Below are positions 37,084 to 48,629 of a DNA stretch of 62,000 nucleotides, piece after piece. A program made the position numbers and the translations under genes. How positions within the stretch are numbered: position 1 is the stretch's first letter; each line of letters starts with the position of its first letter. Where the stretch lies: positions 4,368,838 to 4,430,837 of the forward strand of contig NW_019091355.1 in assembly GCF_001949145.1 (NCBI RefSeq), in the 5' to 3' direction. This DNA is from Acanthaster planci (taxonomy: Eukaryota > Echinodermata > Asteroidea > Valvatida > Acanthasteridae). The notes under the pieces are model-generated. The model made no database searches and was not told where the DNA came from. It saw nothing but the letters and a program-made list of their open reading frames with translations.

Positions 37084-37235
37084 CAAGTGAACAAAGCCTG
37101 CAGCCGTCAGCCACATGCTGAAGAATACGGTGACCAGGTTGACCAGCTTGATGGTGTCACTTGTCCGCAGAATGCTCAAAAACTGCAGGATTTCGGACAG
37201 CTGCATCATCCGCAGTGCTCTAAGGAAACGAAAAC
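37084..37235 (-). CDS. KCNMA1: BK channel exon: S4 voltage sensor, S4-S5 linker, S5
   Basis: This 152-bp exon encodes 50 residues beginning [11 protein letters not shown] and ending LTAAGFVHL. It holds the S4 arginines equivalent to human R207, R210 and R213, the S4-S5 linker ([18 protein letters not shown]) and S5. The motif WLTAAGF, almost invariant in Slo1, is present. The acceptor is CCCTTCCTCTGTCAG and the donor is GTAAAT. The exon starts with two bases completing Gly and ends in phase 0, immediately before VENSGD of the pore exon. Confidence 0.97.
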
Positions 37236-37420
37236 CTGACAGAGGAAGGGGGGGAAAAAAAGGTCACGTGTAGAAAAGACAACCTTCATGAGCTGCAAGT
37301 ACGTATCCGAAGGGGAAGACTTATGCAAAAGTACTGGCAGGAAAGTTGTCTGAATTTGACTCTCTCCAGATCTGATGAGGGAAAGCTTGCTTAAAATCAG
37401 CCAAACACATGGACAATACG

Positions 37421-37585
37421 GGCAATTCACAATAGTGCGCCACCAAGAGTTTGCAACACGTTGGCCAATCATAACGCGCGAAATTTGTCGACCCTTTCCA
37501 AAAGCGCATTGGGTCAACAAATTTCACGCATTGTGATTGGCCAACACCTTGCAAACTCTTGGTGGCGCACTACTGTGAAATGGCC
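37421..37585. mobile_element. Palindromic MITE, family B, copy 2
   Basis: This 165-bp copy (GGCAATTCACAATAGTGCGC to GTGCGCACTACTGTGAAATGGCC-like end) lies in the intron between the S3 and S4 exons, about 190 bp from the S4 exon acceptor. It shares GCCACCAAGAGTTTGCAACA, the core CGCGAAATTTGTCGACC and the mirrored arm with the other copies. Confidence 0.85.
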
Positions 37586-38335
37586 ACATTAATAACGTGA
37601 ACAAATAAAAGAAGCTACAGATATGTGGCTAGTAATGATGGTGCAAAGTATACTGGCAGGAATTTTGTTCTGGGGTTTGGTGGGGCTTTTTTTACATTTT
37701 ATTTTCTTCTTGGTGTAAATCGGTACGCAGAATTAGAAGCCATGTCTGTGGTAGCACAACGCTCGTGGACAATCGCACGCCCTTGACATGCCTCTTCAAC
37801 CATTAGGGTCGTGTGAATAATAGCCTTTTTGCAACTTAAATTTATATAAAATCCGGGACACCAAGTTATCTGAACGCACAAAACAATTTGAATTCCCAAG
37901 ACTAAAGGCACTGTTGCTATACGTGTACCTCATAATTCAGGGCAAGCTTTTGCACTGCCACTGCCGTATCTGGAATGGACTGGTTCCTTTGTGCCTTTCT
38001 TATCCACTGCGAACAGTGTATTGGTGCAAGACATCTCTTATGTAGCAAAGCAAACGCTTCCCCCCAATCACAAGGTATAACAACAAGTGTCTTTAGTATG
38101 GAGAATTCAAATTGTTGCATGTATGTTCACGCGAACAGAGCTCAGTGGACCAGATCTTATTCAAGTTTAACTCACAAAAGGCTTATTACCAAAAGCACGC
38201 ATGCATCAAGCTTACAAAAAACGCGAGTGCAGCATTGCCTCAGCTGCGGCATCTCCTCAGATTAGACCTAGCTTGGCTGCACTTTAGCTGTACTATGTCG
38301 TTTGACTTCCCAACCCGATGGAAAGAGCACAAACT

Positions 38336-38513
38336 CAGGGATGAGATTGACCAATAATAAAAAATAGCTGAAAATAGCCGAAAAAAAGGCGTAAAGAAGC
38401 TGCACTGTGAAAAAACTCCTAAACTGATGTACACAGCCAGTGAAGAAAAAAAAAATGAAATCCAGAATGAAAAAAGCTGAAATCAGCTGAAAAGCTGAGA
38501 AATCTCATCCCTG
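38336..38513. mobile_element. hAT-like element, CAGGGATGAGA ends
   Basis: The left CAGGGATGAGATTG and inverted right CAGGGATGAGATTT ends enclose 178 bp. The right portion AAAAAAGCTGAAATCAGCTG, AAAAGCTGAGAAATCTCATC parallels the element at 32037-32215, so both are members of one family. No clean target duplication. Confidence 0.65.
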
Positions 38514-38801
38514 ACACACTGTACTGCCTTGGTCACCAACTTAAACACATGTATGTAATACTGTTTGTGTATCGAGCTTCAATGCTGCAACTGCGCATGT
38601 GAAAGTCTGATTCTTGCATCTTTTCCTGCATGATTTTGTGCACACAAGGGCAATATCATAACATTTGACACCACTTCCAAGTGGAATACACCCCTGTTTT
38701 TCACAGTACGTATTGGGTCAAAACACAAGTAGAGAAAACAACGACGTATTTGCAAACTTGTACCTGTGCTACATTTTAAACTCAAAATGGCATGTATTTA
38801 C

Positions 38802-38913
38802 CGAGCCATGTTCGTTGTAGGTACATGGACACAAAGATTGGAGGTATTGTAAAGAAGTCTACGATGGAATTCCAGGTGAGCCAGAACCAAAACTTGTCTG
38901 GTGCAGCCACAAA
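38802..38913 (-). CDS. KCNMA1: BK channel exon: S3 helix
   Basis: This 112-bp exon encodes 37 residues beginning [11 protein letters not shown] and ending YLQRTWL, plus one base. It covers the S2-S3 loop and S3. The S3 aspartate (human D186, in [10 protein letters not shown]) is kept. Two substitutions stand out. Pro replaces Asn at human N172 (AAND becomes AAPD), a voltage-sensor-side ligand of the Mg2+ site. Thr replaces Glu at human E180 (WLEVNS becomes WLTWNS). The acceptor is AAACTGCAG-type (rc TCTGCAG) and the donor is GTAAAT. The last G joins GT of the next exon to make Gly. Confidence 0.95.
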
Positions 38914-39379
38914 CTGCAGAGAGAGACAGGGGACAAAGGAAAAGGGTTGCCATTTGAATGTACATGTGGATATACATGTAAGTAAAATGTGCATAATGTA
39001 TAAGTGAGATTCTAACACACGCAGTACCGGTGCATCGATCTAAAAAAATGTGGCCAAGCTATCTCAAAATTCCCCCCCCCCCCGGCTAAATCCACAGACC
39101 CCAAGTCAAGTGGGTTCTGTATACTTTTTTCTTGGTTTCCCACCAGTGACAAAATTGTGTTAGGGAGCTGTTTCTTGGTTTTTGCTTTCGTGGTTTTTTT
39201 GTTTACTCTTGGTTGATTTAGGATTTTTGGCAGGTTGTATGTGCTAATATTAGCCAGATTGAACAACCTGGAGAAAGAAATGGAAATTTTTAAATTACAG
39301 GTTTTGCCTTACGGTACACTGACATATATTAATTACCGCTGTATTCTCAGTGTTTGTCCACAAGTTCGTGAAAAAATAA

Positions 39380-39460
39380 TCGCAAACTGGGACTCAAACC
39401 TACGAATTTCTGCTTACTAGTGCACTCAACCACCGAGCTTGCCGGGGTCGGTTGGCCGGT
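39380..39460 (-). mobile_element. tRNA-derived SINE-like sequence
   Basis: On the minus strand it reads GCTCGGTGGTTGAGTGCACT... with an A-box-like TGGTTGAGTGC (39421-39432) followed by a B-box-like GGTTTGAGTCC (39390-39400), the spacing of an RNA polymerase III tRNA promoter. It does not fold as an intact tRNA that I can confirm and lacks an obvious poly-A tail. A tRNA-derived SINE head or tRNA pseudogene is the best reading. Confidence 0.5.
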
Positions 39461-39784
39461 TTGAGTCAGATGAAACAGCAGGTACTGTGAAATTATTTCA
39501 AGGTCTAAGGACAAAACCTGAAATTAAAAATTAACATCTCCTCGATGCAAAGTACATCTTGACAAGAAATGGAAGTTGATTAAACTCAACTAAGTTCAGC
39601 AAATATAAGTTTTCCTTCGCAACCAGAATTCACAGGAAACAGGGCTCAGTGTTTACATGCATTTCTCAGGCTCACTTCTGTTTACGTTTGGCCCGACTTT
39701 CATTTCACACTCTGAAGTTTATTTATTCGTCTTTTACACTTTCCCTTTCCTATTTGCCAAGATGCTCATGCGCGAGCGACTTAC

Positions 39785-39878
39785 CCGCAGCACAAAGTAC
39801 AACAAGAAAAATAAGTTGAAAGCAAGATCCACTTGGAATAAGGTATCCTGGGACAGAACAAAACACCTCTCGATGGGC
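39785..39878 (-). CDS. KCNMA1: BK channel exon: S1-S2 loop and S2 helix
   Basis: This 94-bp exon encodes 31 residues beginning PIERCFVL and ending FFLLYFVLR. It is the S1-S2 loop and S2 of the voltage-sensor domain. The S2 aspartate (human D153, in QVDLAFN) and the S2 arginine (human R167, in VLR) are both present. Both are established contributors to BK voltage sensing. The loop Cys after PIE is kept. The acceptor is CTCTCTCGCAG and the donor is GTAAGT. One leading base completes the Gln codon from the S1 exon, and the end is in phase 0. An 8.7-kb intron separates it from the S1 exon. Confidence 0.95.
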
Positions 39879-41339
39879 CTGCGAGAGAGGAAAACAAGGT
39901 ATGAGAGGGCGATTTTTTTCCTGGGAGGAAGAAAGGGCATAATATTCTTAACCGTTAAAGGTAGCATTTGTCCAATGCCGAGAATTCGTTTCGTGATACC
40001 CGTCTGTCTGTTCGTCATGTCATGCTGATCTTCATCTGACTTTCACGACTCTCTCAACTGCCTCTCTGTCTTTTTATCTCTTGCACCGACTTCTAACTTC
40101 TGTTCCACCAAATTCCCCTCACTATGTGAAAATAAATGGTCATTTCAAGACGCACAACCTCATGGGTCAGTCTCATACAGCTGCTTTTTTGGTTCCAAGA
40201 TTTTAAACTTGTTCGATTCTGCAGTCATGAAATTCCATTCAATCGCCTTGCTGTAACTTTTCGCTAATTTCAGTCAAGCTTCATTCACTAAAGTATGACA
40301 AAAGTACAGTAGGATTGTTGATTTGGATAGGCCATGTAACCAAAAAAGGTTCCTCACGGTTTTAAACTATTTCGAGTTGGTGACTTGGTCTTCAAAGTGA
40401 CTCAAAATGTATTTTTTCTCTCTCTCATGGAAGGAAAATGACACAACCACAGTGACATTATTTTGTCCAAATGTAGAAAAAAGATTTTGATTAATTCCCA
40501 ATGATTCAAGAATTTTTCAAAAGCCCCCAGCCTTTTCTGCAGAGATCTTCAAACTATCTTTCTCAGTATGAATCTTGTGTCCACTCGTCTGTTGAGACGT
40601 TAAAAAGATATCCTGGGTTTGATCAAGGTGCCTTTCAACATGTTTGCAATTCCAACGACCCCGTGCTATTTAAATGGGGGCCCTGCCACTTTGAAGTCTC
40701 ATGAGGTGGTAGTTATTCTATCTTGTCCTTGATTGATGAACAGCGGTGAAGCTCTGTTGCGTTCACCTTAACATAAGGTCAGTGCACGAGTGCATTACAG
40801 TTCCACTGGAGCGCCTGTTTTAAAGTTAAAATGGATGGCAGTAATCCCTACCAGCATCTTGCAAGTTTGTAATTCTATTTGCAACTTAACAGGCAATACT
40901 AATCAGACTTGTCAGCTCACGTCTGGGACAAGGATTCGTCTCCGGCACTCACAAGGGCTTTTCTTCTCTAATGGCATACACCTCTGCGTAACAACATTTC
41001 CATAATATGATTCCCTGGGTTGCGGTATTGTCGTCCCCACAGATAATCATTCTATTACCTTTGCCGGCAGAGGAAAGCTTACAAAGATTGGAAATTTGCA
41101 AAGGGTGGAGTTTCTCTTTTCGCATGCATCTTGGCTGCATCATCGTCAAGTACATGTATGGAAGGGGGTAAAAATGGCACAAAGACCGATTGCCAGGCGT
41201 GTCTGTGCAAAAAAACATATCAAACTTGGTTTCGCTCAGTTCATCTCCAAAGCAACCTGTCTTCACATTGAGCACATTTGCATTAGCACACACTCAACAA
41301 TGGTGATCGAGATGATCACAGAATAACTATGCACATGAT

Positions 41340-41435
41340 AAAAGAAACAAACAAACAAACAACCCCCAACACCCCAACAAACAAACAAACAAACACCCCC
41401 CCACCCCAACACCCCAACAAACAAACAACCCAACA
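41340..41435 (+). repeat. ACAAAC/ACCCC low-complexity tract
   Basis: Runs of (ACAA)n alternate with ACCCCAACACCCC blocks (ACAAACAAACAAACAAC...). It is simple-sequence DNA, and the frames over it are not genes. Confidence 0.85.
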
Positions 41436-41725
41436 TACCAGGTACCAAAACAATTTCAAACAAAGCCCTTACAAACACAAAGTCATGATTACCATTGCAA
41501 AATCAACCAAGATCACCGTTATCTCAATTATCTGATTCACCAGTATTCTCGACATCCTTTCAATTCTGCCCTCCCCACATTCCTGTCAAGCCTATCATCC
41601 TCATCAGCATTCCAATCATTATCTGTTCTATTCTCATGATTATCATGACAATCAGTATTATTGTGGTACAACAACCGATGTCACTGTAAGAGTATCATCC
41701 CCGTCCTAATCATCTCCACCAATAC

Positions 41726-41886
41726 GCCGATTCACAATAGAGCGCCTCCAAGAGTTTGCAACGCGTTGGCCAATCACAACGCGCGAAATTTGTCGACCAT
41801 TTCAAAACGCCCGTTGGGTCAACAGATTTCGCGCATTATGATTGGCAACGCATTGCAAACTCTTGGAGGCACTCTATTGTGAAACG
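41726..41886. mobile_element. Palindromic MITE, family B, copy 3
   Basis: This 161-bp copy starts GCCGATTCACAATAGAGCGC and ends with the mirrored CTCTATTGTGAAACG. The arms carry CTCCAAGAGTTTGCAACGCG and the core GCGCGAAATTTGTCGACC. It lies in the S1-S2 intron. Confidence 0.85.
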
Positions 41887-44800
41887 CTTACATTACTGGT
41901 GTGACCATCCTTGCTGTCACTGTCATTAGCGCGACACACATCAAAGATAACAAGAAAAGATAACAAGAAAACCTGTGGGGAGGATGATTCGCTCGACGAG
42001 CTACACCTTGAACAAAAACACCGAAGGTACAGTCCCACATTTGCAGCTGTCCAGAGAGTAACTGGCTGAGTGATTGTCAAAAAGCAAATTGGGTTTAAAG
42101 AGAGTTATATGGGACAAAGCTCCCTGCGGAATATTTCTTTCAGGCAAGCTGTCATTTTGAAGAATGTGGTGAAAGAAGGCCATTTCAAATTATGCAGACG
42201 TAAACACAATGCACAGAAAGGTTTGGTACATGTAGTTATACCATTAATTTGTTGGTTCATTGCACATCACACTGGCTGCAATTGGCCGAATGAGGGTGAG
42301 TCCTAGAAGCTGACTTTCAGGTGCAATTCAAAACAGCAACTTTTGTTTTGAAGTCCGAATCTTAGAATATTGTGTTTCTTGGAATAAACAGCACTCACTG
42401 AGCTCAAATTTCCTAAGGTTAATCACAAAGCATCCCCCTTATAGTTTCTCGGGATCTTATGTCGCGGCAAATGAACGTAATGCAAAAACTGACAAGCGAC
42501 AGACTGTGCCTCAAGGAAAAATGCCCTTTTAAAACTTATGCCTTCGTGATAAAAAGGCTAGCAAGTAGGCACATTGTATGTTTCATTATGTACAAGAATC
42601 AAAGATCGACTACTCTAGCTGAAGTTTAATAACTGCACGTACATGTCAGGAAGACACGTATATGTACTTTAACCCTGACAGTTCTCAATCCTTCAACCGC
42701 AATATGGTTTTATTAAAGTAACCAAGTGCTGTACATGTACATGTGCAATAAGTGTCCAGAAACCACGTACAGGGTATGCCCATATAATAGTTTCAACATA
42801 AAGGGCCCGTTGGTGTATGCAATGGCATGTTTATTCACACATTCATTACACTGCTCTGTTATGACTTAAAGAAAATAACATTACTTGTACTCCAGGGCAC
42901 ATATTTGGAAAGCCCCATCATGTAATCAATCATGCTGGAAAGGGATGAAATCTATTCTACAACACGAAACACTGTCATGTCCAACGACGAGGTTTAAAAG
43001 GGCTTCATGTTTTTTTTGTAACAATGAATTCAGTTTGGTGCTTGAAGAAATGCCTCGAGAGAACTGCAGGGTTAAATATTTCGCTTGAAATGATTTAAAA
43101 AGCTTTGTGCAAAATGAAAGGAACATCACTGTGATGTGACAGGCTCTGCAATGTACCCTTTCTTTTTGATGGTGTAAATTACATGTAATGTATATGTGAC
43201 TCTGTGAGGAATTTTCACATAAACAGAAATTGAGTCACTCGTCAGGAATTAGCCAATGAATTTTCTGTTGAGAGGCTTTCAATCCAAACAAGCTCTTAAA
43301 GGACAGTACTGTGGTGGAGTGTTGTCGCCAAAGCTCTTTCCGTCTTAATTCCCTGGCAGGACATTCACTCGAGGGATCACCCTAGCAACCAGCATGACAC
43401 CCAATACAGTCTGACGACATCCCTTCATTCATGTGCACACATAAGTAAATACTTTTCATTTTCAAATGCACGCTTCTTTTTCACTTGACTTGCTGTGAGA
43501 CAAATTACACAAAATATGACCACACAGTTCGATCTTTAGAATAAGGGGGGGGTTCACTGACATGGGAAGTGCTGCTGAATTTGACAAACTGAATTGGTCA
43601 CTAATTTTGTCTTTATCAAAGTTTTTCATTTAAGAAAGCAACTTCATGAAATGTGGGCATTAAAGATCACACAGTCAGACAGTAATTTAAGTACATTGCT
43701 TTGTAATCTTTTTGTCAATTGTTTTCATTAAAACTTTAAAAATGACTTGTTCTTGTGGGTGGATCACTGTTACCCCGGCACAGAACATCAGCAAACGGCA
43801 GAATTCAAATATTCATCTACCAGTGATCAGCACGGTGAAATCCAAAATCTCATTAGCGTGTCACAGTTCTGGCCTTGTTCATGGGTTATCACTAATTTTT
43901 GCCACCTTCGAATGAAATCAGGCAAGCACTTCAATGGACACTGCCATAGCAACACCATGACAACCACAACCTTTTTATACACACATGTAGAATCAAGCAC
44001 AATAGCTTGTCATTCAGTGGTGCCGGTACATTTCTCTTCATGACATGCAGATCTTAACACATACATGATTTACAGCGTATGTCTTCCGAGTCAACAACAT
44101 CCTGTCATCTTTGTGTGCAGATTTTTTTTCAACGGAAATACAAGCTAACCTTCTTTCACATCTCTTGCTCATTTCTGGTCTAACATACTGACTGACTTCA
44201 AAACGCACTCAGGCATGCAAAGAGACGCGAAAGCGGTTTGCAAACAAGCGCTGCTGTACTGGCATATGCAACTCGTGGACAGTAATAAACTCACAACGGT
44301 AATAAAACCAAACATTGACGTCAACAAGTGACATGATCTGATTACTCTTGCAAAATTCAATTACGTTGGCTATGCAAAAATAACATGGTTTTAAGATTGG
44401 ATAGTCGATTTTACCTCCTGAAGGTACCGGACCTGGATGCTGACAAATAACTTCCTAAGGCAGAGCCCAGCCTGAGGGCGCTTGCTAGTCAACTCCCTGG
44501 AATGAGGGAAGCTATAATTGACTATCCACCCAAAAATAAAAAGATGTTATTTTTTTTTATCATACCTCAAGCATATTTTGTTGCCATGGAAATTTCAGGA
44601 GCAAGGAAAAGGCAGAATATATGCATGCGGCTGAGTGCATTCGGACTACATGTACATGTATGCTCAAGCATGTGTACGTAACCTGTGAGACAGTTCTGTG
44701 GATTATTCCCAGGGAACAGTTCAGTTCTAGCCTGTATTTGACTTGTGCAGGGATCCTTGCATGTGCACCTGGTAAACAGCCAAAATATCAACTGGTAAGG

Positions 44801-47800
44801 GTAACAACTGGACCAATGGAGTTAAGCTCTCCATCATGAATATGTACGAGGTATGGTGCAACATGTATAAGGCACTTCGCTCGAGGGTGGGGAATAGTCA
44901 AGCTGTCTGGAAAAGGGATGTTTTAGCTAATGAACAAGACAGAGTTAACTTAATCACGCATGAAAGTGCTCATTTCGGGGAACTTTGAGAACCTTGCCCT
45001 TATGTGAATAAATAAAGGCTGTAGCCATGTTCAAAACGTTAGTAATAAAGGGCATGGTACCCGGTACAGCTACAGCCTACAGCCCACTGTCTATTTTTAA
45101 TCAACTTGTACACATCACTTATAGATTTTTTTCTGTACCAAATCAAGATAAACTCACTGCAACAAACAGGTCCAGCGATACCCTTGCCACATAGTACATC
45201 GTACATGTATTCATGCACTTACCGTTGTTCAATATTGATATGTAACATAATATTCTTTTTTTACCCTATGACCATACATGTACTTCAAAGAAAACACGAA
45301 CATTAAATTGAAATGGAAGTACATCTAGATCTGTATTCCTCAAGGCAGCATTTAAAAGCAGTTTTTGACACAAATTTTCATACTTCAACGTCCTTAAAAT
45401 GAGAGATATAGTAACACTGTTCTGATCCAGCAATAAGTACGGCAAAATACAAGTATAATTGGGTATCCATTATTAAGCGTGAGTAATGGAAGCCTTCGTG
45501 AAATTTTTATCAAGCACAATACAGAAACAGTGGACAGCTATGAAGTCTATGCCTGCCACGTCCGCATGTATAACAAACTAGCTAGAGTAGAAAAAAATCC
45601 CACTTTACTATGAAACGAGACTGTTAAGTTTTATAACATATTCAAGATTAAGTTTGCGAGTTATCCGACTCAAACTGCTCCCGGTTTACGTGGCCAATTC
45701 TATGACCAATTTCGTAAATGTCACTAATTTTCCCTAATCTTAAAGTTAATTTTCAGTAAATAGAATGATACATGTACATGCAAATGTAATAACGGTAATT
45801 CTCATGGAGGGGAGTTACATGAAGGAGTACAAACTACTTCTCATGTGATTTGGAGATTGGACACTCAACGGTATGCTTCGGGTACACATGCAATACAAAA
45901 TCATCTAACTGATTTTTAGTATCCGTCAGTGTGTCATATTTTACACTTTTATCAGAGTATACCAAAATAATGAACAAATGAAATACTGAAATGGTACATG
46001 TAACTCCAATGAAACCACTATAATCATAATTACCGTCGCATTGTGCAACAACTCCAGATTATAAACCACTACCAGCAATACAAAATATGATTGTCCCAAA
46101 GTATCCAAACAATTTATTTATGTACCGTCACCCTCGGGAAATGACGGGTCACACTGTCTTCAGTGACTTTCAATAAGTTGTTTCGTGACGCACTGCTTAA
46201 GTCCATTCTTGAGAGAAGGAAAAAAGTACAAGCAATCTTAGACCATGCATGCGATACTTTAATCACCACACACCTGGGACAACATGAAATCGCATCACTG
46301 CATAATCTGCAAGCATAACCTAATAATAACACCTACTCCAAATTAAATCCAGTGAAATCCACATCCTGACGTCTCAATGTCAATTTAAAAACCACGGACT
46401 AAGACGCATTACCGACGCCTCAGTGATCAACACGGCAAGCGTCTCTGCACTTTGGGCGTTTCGAATCCTGGACACCTGCCTGGTGGTTATTCGCACCGAG
46501 GACGAGACCACATTGATCCGTGTGATCGGCAGAGCTAGGGGGACATAACTTTCTTAGTTGCAAGGGGAAAGCTGTGTCTTCCTCGCATCTGTTGGTTTCC
46601 AAGGAAGAAAGCACTGCCCAGTTCCCAGCCCTTGTAGGGCTGCACAGTCCTTCATCAATCACCGGGCACACTCTGTATTGATCAAGACTGCTGCCGTGAC
46701 AACAAGCTGTTGTTGGTAACCTCTGCAGAACTGCGTATCTGTGAATCTCTGGAGCTGTTATGCATACGCCAGCTCAATAACTCAGCATACTAACACATAC
46801 CTTTGTCTCAAAGGGGAAAAAATCAACAAACGAAAACACACGGTGACTGTCTGTTTACACCTCTTATATCACGTCAATTTTTTTTTCAAGCTAACATGTG
46901 CGAGTATGTCAAACCCTTGATCAAATTTTATCCCGGCACATTCATTCATTACAGGCACTCACTCTCCTCTTCTGCCTCTCATTTTTCTCTTGGTACAACA
47001 TCTAGCCGAGGGCTCTGACCGTCAAACTGTCTCCCAGAATGAATCCTTCAACACTCACGCTTGCGAGACTCAAATCTCTTCTCAGGAGGGCAATTCTTCT
47101 AGAAAATGCCGCCAACTCTCTTCTCAGGACATTTCCTTGTAAAACTTAAAGATCAGCTCATTTTGTCCGTCACATGAACTTGTTTGTCTATACAGCAGGC
47201 TTTTGGAAGGTGTCAGGCGTTGCCAAGATCATTGTTGAGTAGCTCTGAATGCATGCATAATTGACAACTGAAGCAACCTTGCACTACATGTCTGTACAGC
47301 TACACGTACATGTACTCCTCTCCCACCAGAACTGTCACTAACAGGTATTAATTGGCCTTCTCTCAAAACTAACATCTCTTGGTTAAATTCTCTGATCTTC
47401 ACTTTCATCATCTTCATTTACATCATTTCAGCTGTCATCTTCGAAGTTCACAGATCCAGCTGTCATTATATCATGTCTCAGGTATCTGTCTTACAATCGG
47501 TCATCTCCATCTGTCATGAAATGTTGTCCAAGAGCATCACTCCCCCCCTCCCCCCGAAACTGTCATTTTATGTCACCTTAACAAACGTACATTGTAAGTC
47601 AGTAAACCAGGTAACTGTCCTTGTCCTGTCTCTGTCAATCAGTGTTAGGCACAGCAAATCATTTGAAAATATAAAGAGTTTGATCTGTAGAAGTCTCAAA
47701 AATCAATAACGTCCAATATAAAACATGTTTGTGTTAGTACCACCACGGATCGCTGTCATGCACATGCTTATTTCTTTTCAAAACAAAACAAACCAAAACA

Positions 47801-48567
47801 AAGCTGACAGAGTCAATATCTGGCAACACAAAAGCACGAGAGGCAAACCTCATTTATTCCTCCATCTTCCTCTGGGCTGTTCTAACATGTGGTATGCAAA
47901 TTGGAAATCTGTACCAAAATCATTTCTGACTCCCCCCCCCAAAAAAAGGGATCCCCTTAAGAATGACGTCCATTTCAGACAAAGGAAAGGCTCAAGGTGC
48001 ATTTCAATTTCTGAGAGTATATAAATGCATTAGTTCACTTCACTTCAACTCCAAATTTGCTTTCCGTTTTAACTGCGAAGTGCCGTAGCACTTGGAACCA
48101 TATGGACTTTCTTGAAAAAAGTGAGAACACACAATGTATGGAGTTGTGATTTCTACTTGTAGATAGTGTACCAACGTTGGCAACCAATTCAGTGAAACAC
48201 CTAACAAATGGATTGAGCTGCCTTTCTTTTCCCAAGTGCAGATCAGTTTTAACATACAGGCATGGGAACGTCTGCCATGACGTAAAGAAAAATCGCCTCA
48301 TATTAAAAGTGCTCGTGTAGTTAAGAATCAATAGTATTGACAAAACTTCCTCATGCAGCCCAAACACCACAAGCACACTTCAACCAAAAATGCAAAAGAA
48401 AAAAAGGGGGGGGTGGAGGAGAAATAAAATTACAGAAACACGGCAAACATATAGGACAGCGTGGGTACATCGACCATCCCGCATTTCCCGGTGTCAGGTT
48501 GCGGGGCTTTGCGTGAAGGGAGTTGGGGACGGAAAATGAACCCACGCCAGTCCGAGGCCACACTTAC

Positions 48568-48629
48568 TGGCTGACCTGCAGCAGGTACACTACAAAAGAC
48601 GCCACGCTAATGATGAAAACAATTAGAAC
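48568..48629 (-). CDS. KCNMA1: BK channel exon: S1 helix
   Basis: This 62-bp exon encodes 20 residues, VLIVFIISVASFVVYLLQVS, plus the first two bases of a Gln codon. It matches the S1 helix of Slo1 (human [20 protein letters not shown] region). The acceptor follows a long CT-rich tract ending CCGCAACCAG. The donor is GTAAGT. It starts in phase 0, as expected after the conserved TGR end of the S0-S1 linker, and leaves two bases that the next exon completes to CAG, giving Q-PIERC. The acidic residue at the end of human S1 (D133) is Gln here. This is the most upstream coding exon I can identify. The next 5' exon was not found within 13.4 kb. Confidence 0.9.

Larger units (their letters stand above)
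39879..48567 (-). other. 8.7-kb intron between S1 and S2 exons
   Basis: The flanking exons join as Q-PIERC in frame, so no further constitutive exon is needed. It contains a low-complexity ACAAAC tract at about 41340-41435, the third palindromic element (41726) and a single TTAA-CCCTGACAGTTCTCAATCC end at 42669. A small open stretch with plausible splice borders at 44415-44496 is 82 bp and would break the frame. Confidence 0.65.
15..48629 (-). other. KCNMA1: BK channel (Slo1) gene, partial, minus strand
   Basis: This is the gene model that ties the exon entries together. The product is the pore-forming alpha subunit of a tetrameric plasma-membrane K+ channel opened jointly by depolarisation and cytosolic Ca2+. 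Fourteen exons from 48629 down to 13410 have GT donors, AG acceptors and matching phases at all 13 junctions. They give about 518 continuous residues running from S1 to the RCK1-RCK2 linker, close to the matching stretch of human Slo1. Exon 15-132 continues the protein towards RCK2. Missing from the window are the N terminus, S0 and S0-S1 linker (upstream, right) and RCK2 with the Ca2+ bowl (downstream, left). Identification rests on the filter TVGYGDV, the S4 motif RFLRALR and RCK1 motifs such as [14 protein letters not shown] and LLNIPSWNW. The RCK1 Ca2+ motifs and S4 charges argue against Slo2. A divergent paralogue within the Slo1/Slo3 branch cannot be fully excluded. Confidence 0.95.

Noticed and set aside
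44415-44496. Open stretch with good acceptor (CTCATTCCAG) and donor (GAG|GTAAAA) in the S1-S2 intron.
   Set aside because: It is 82 bp, not a multiple of three. It would break the S1-S2 frame and shows no Slo1 similarity.
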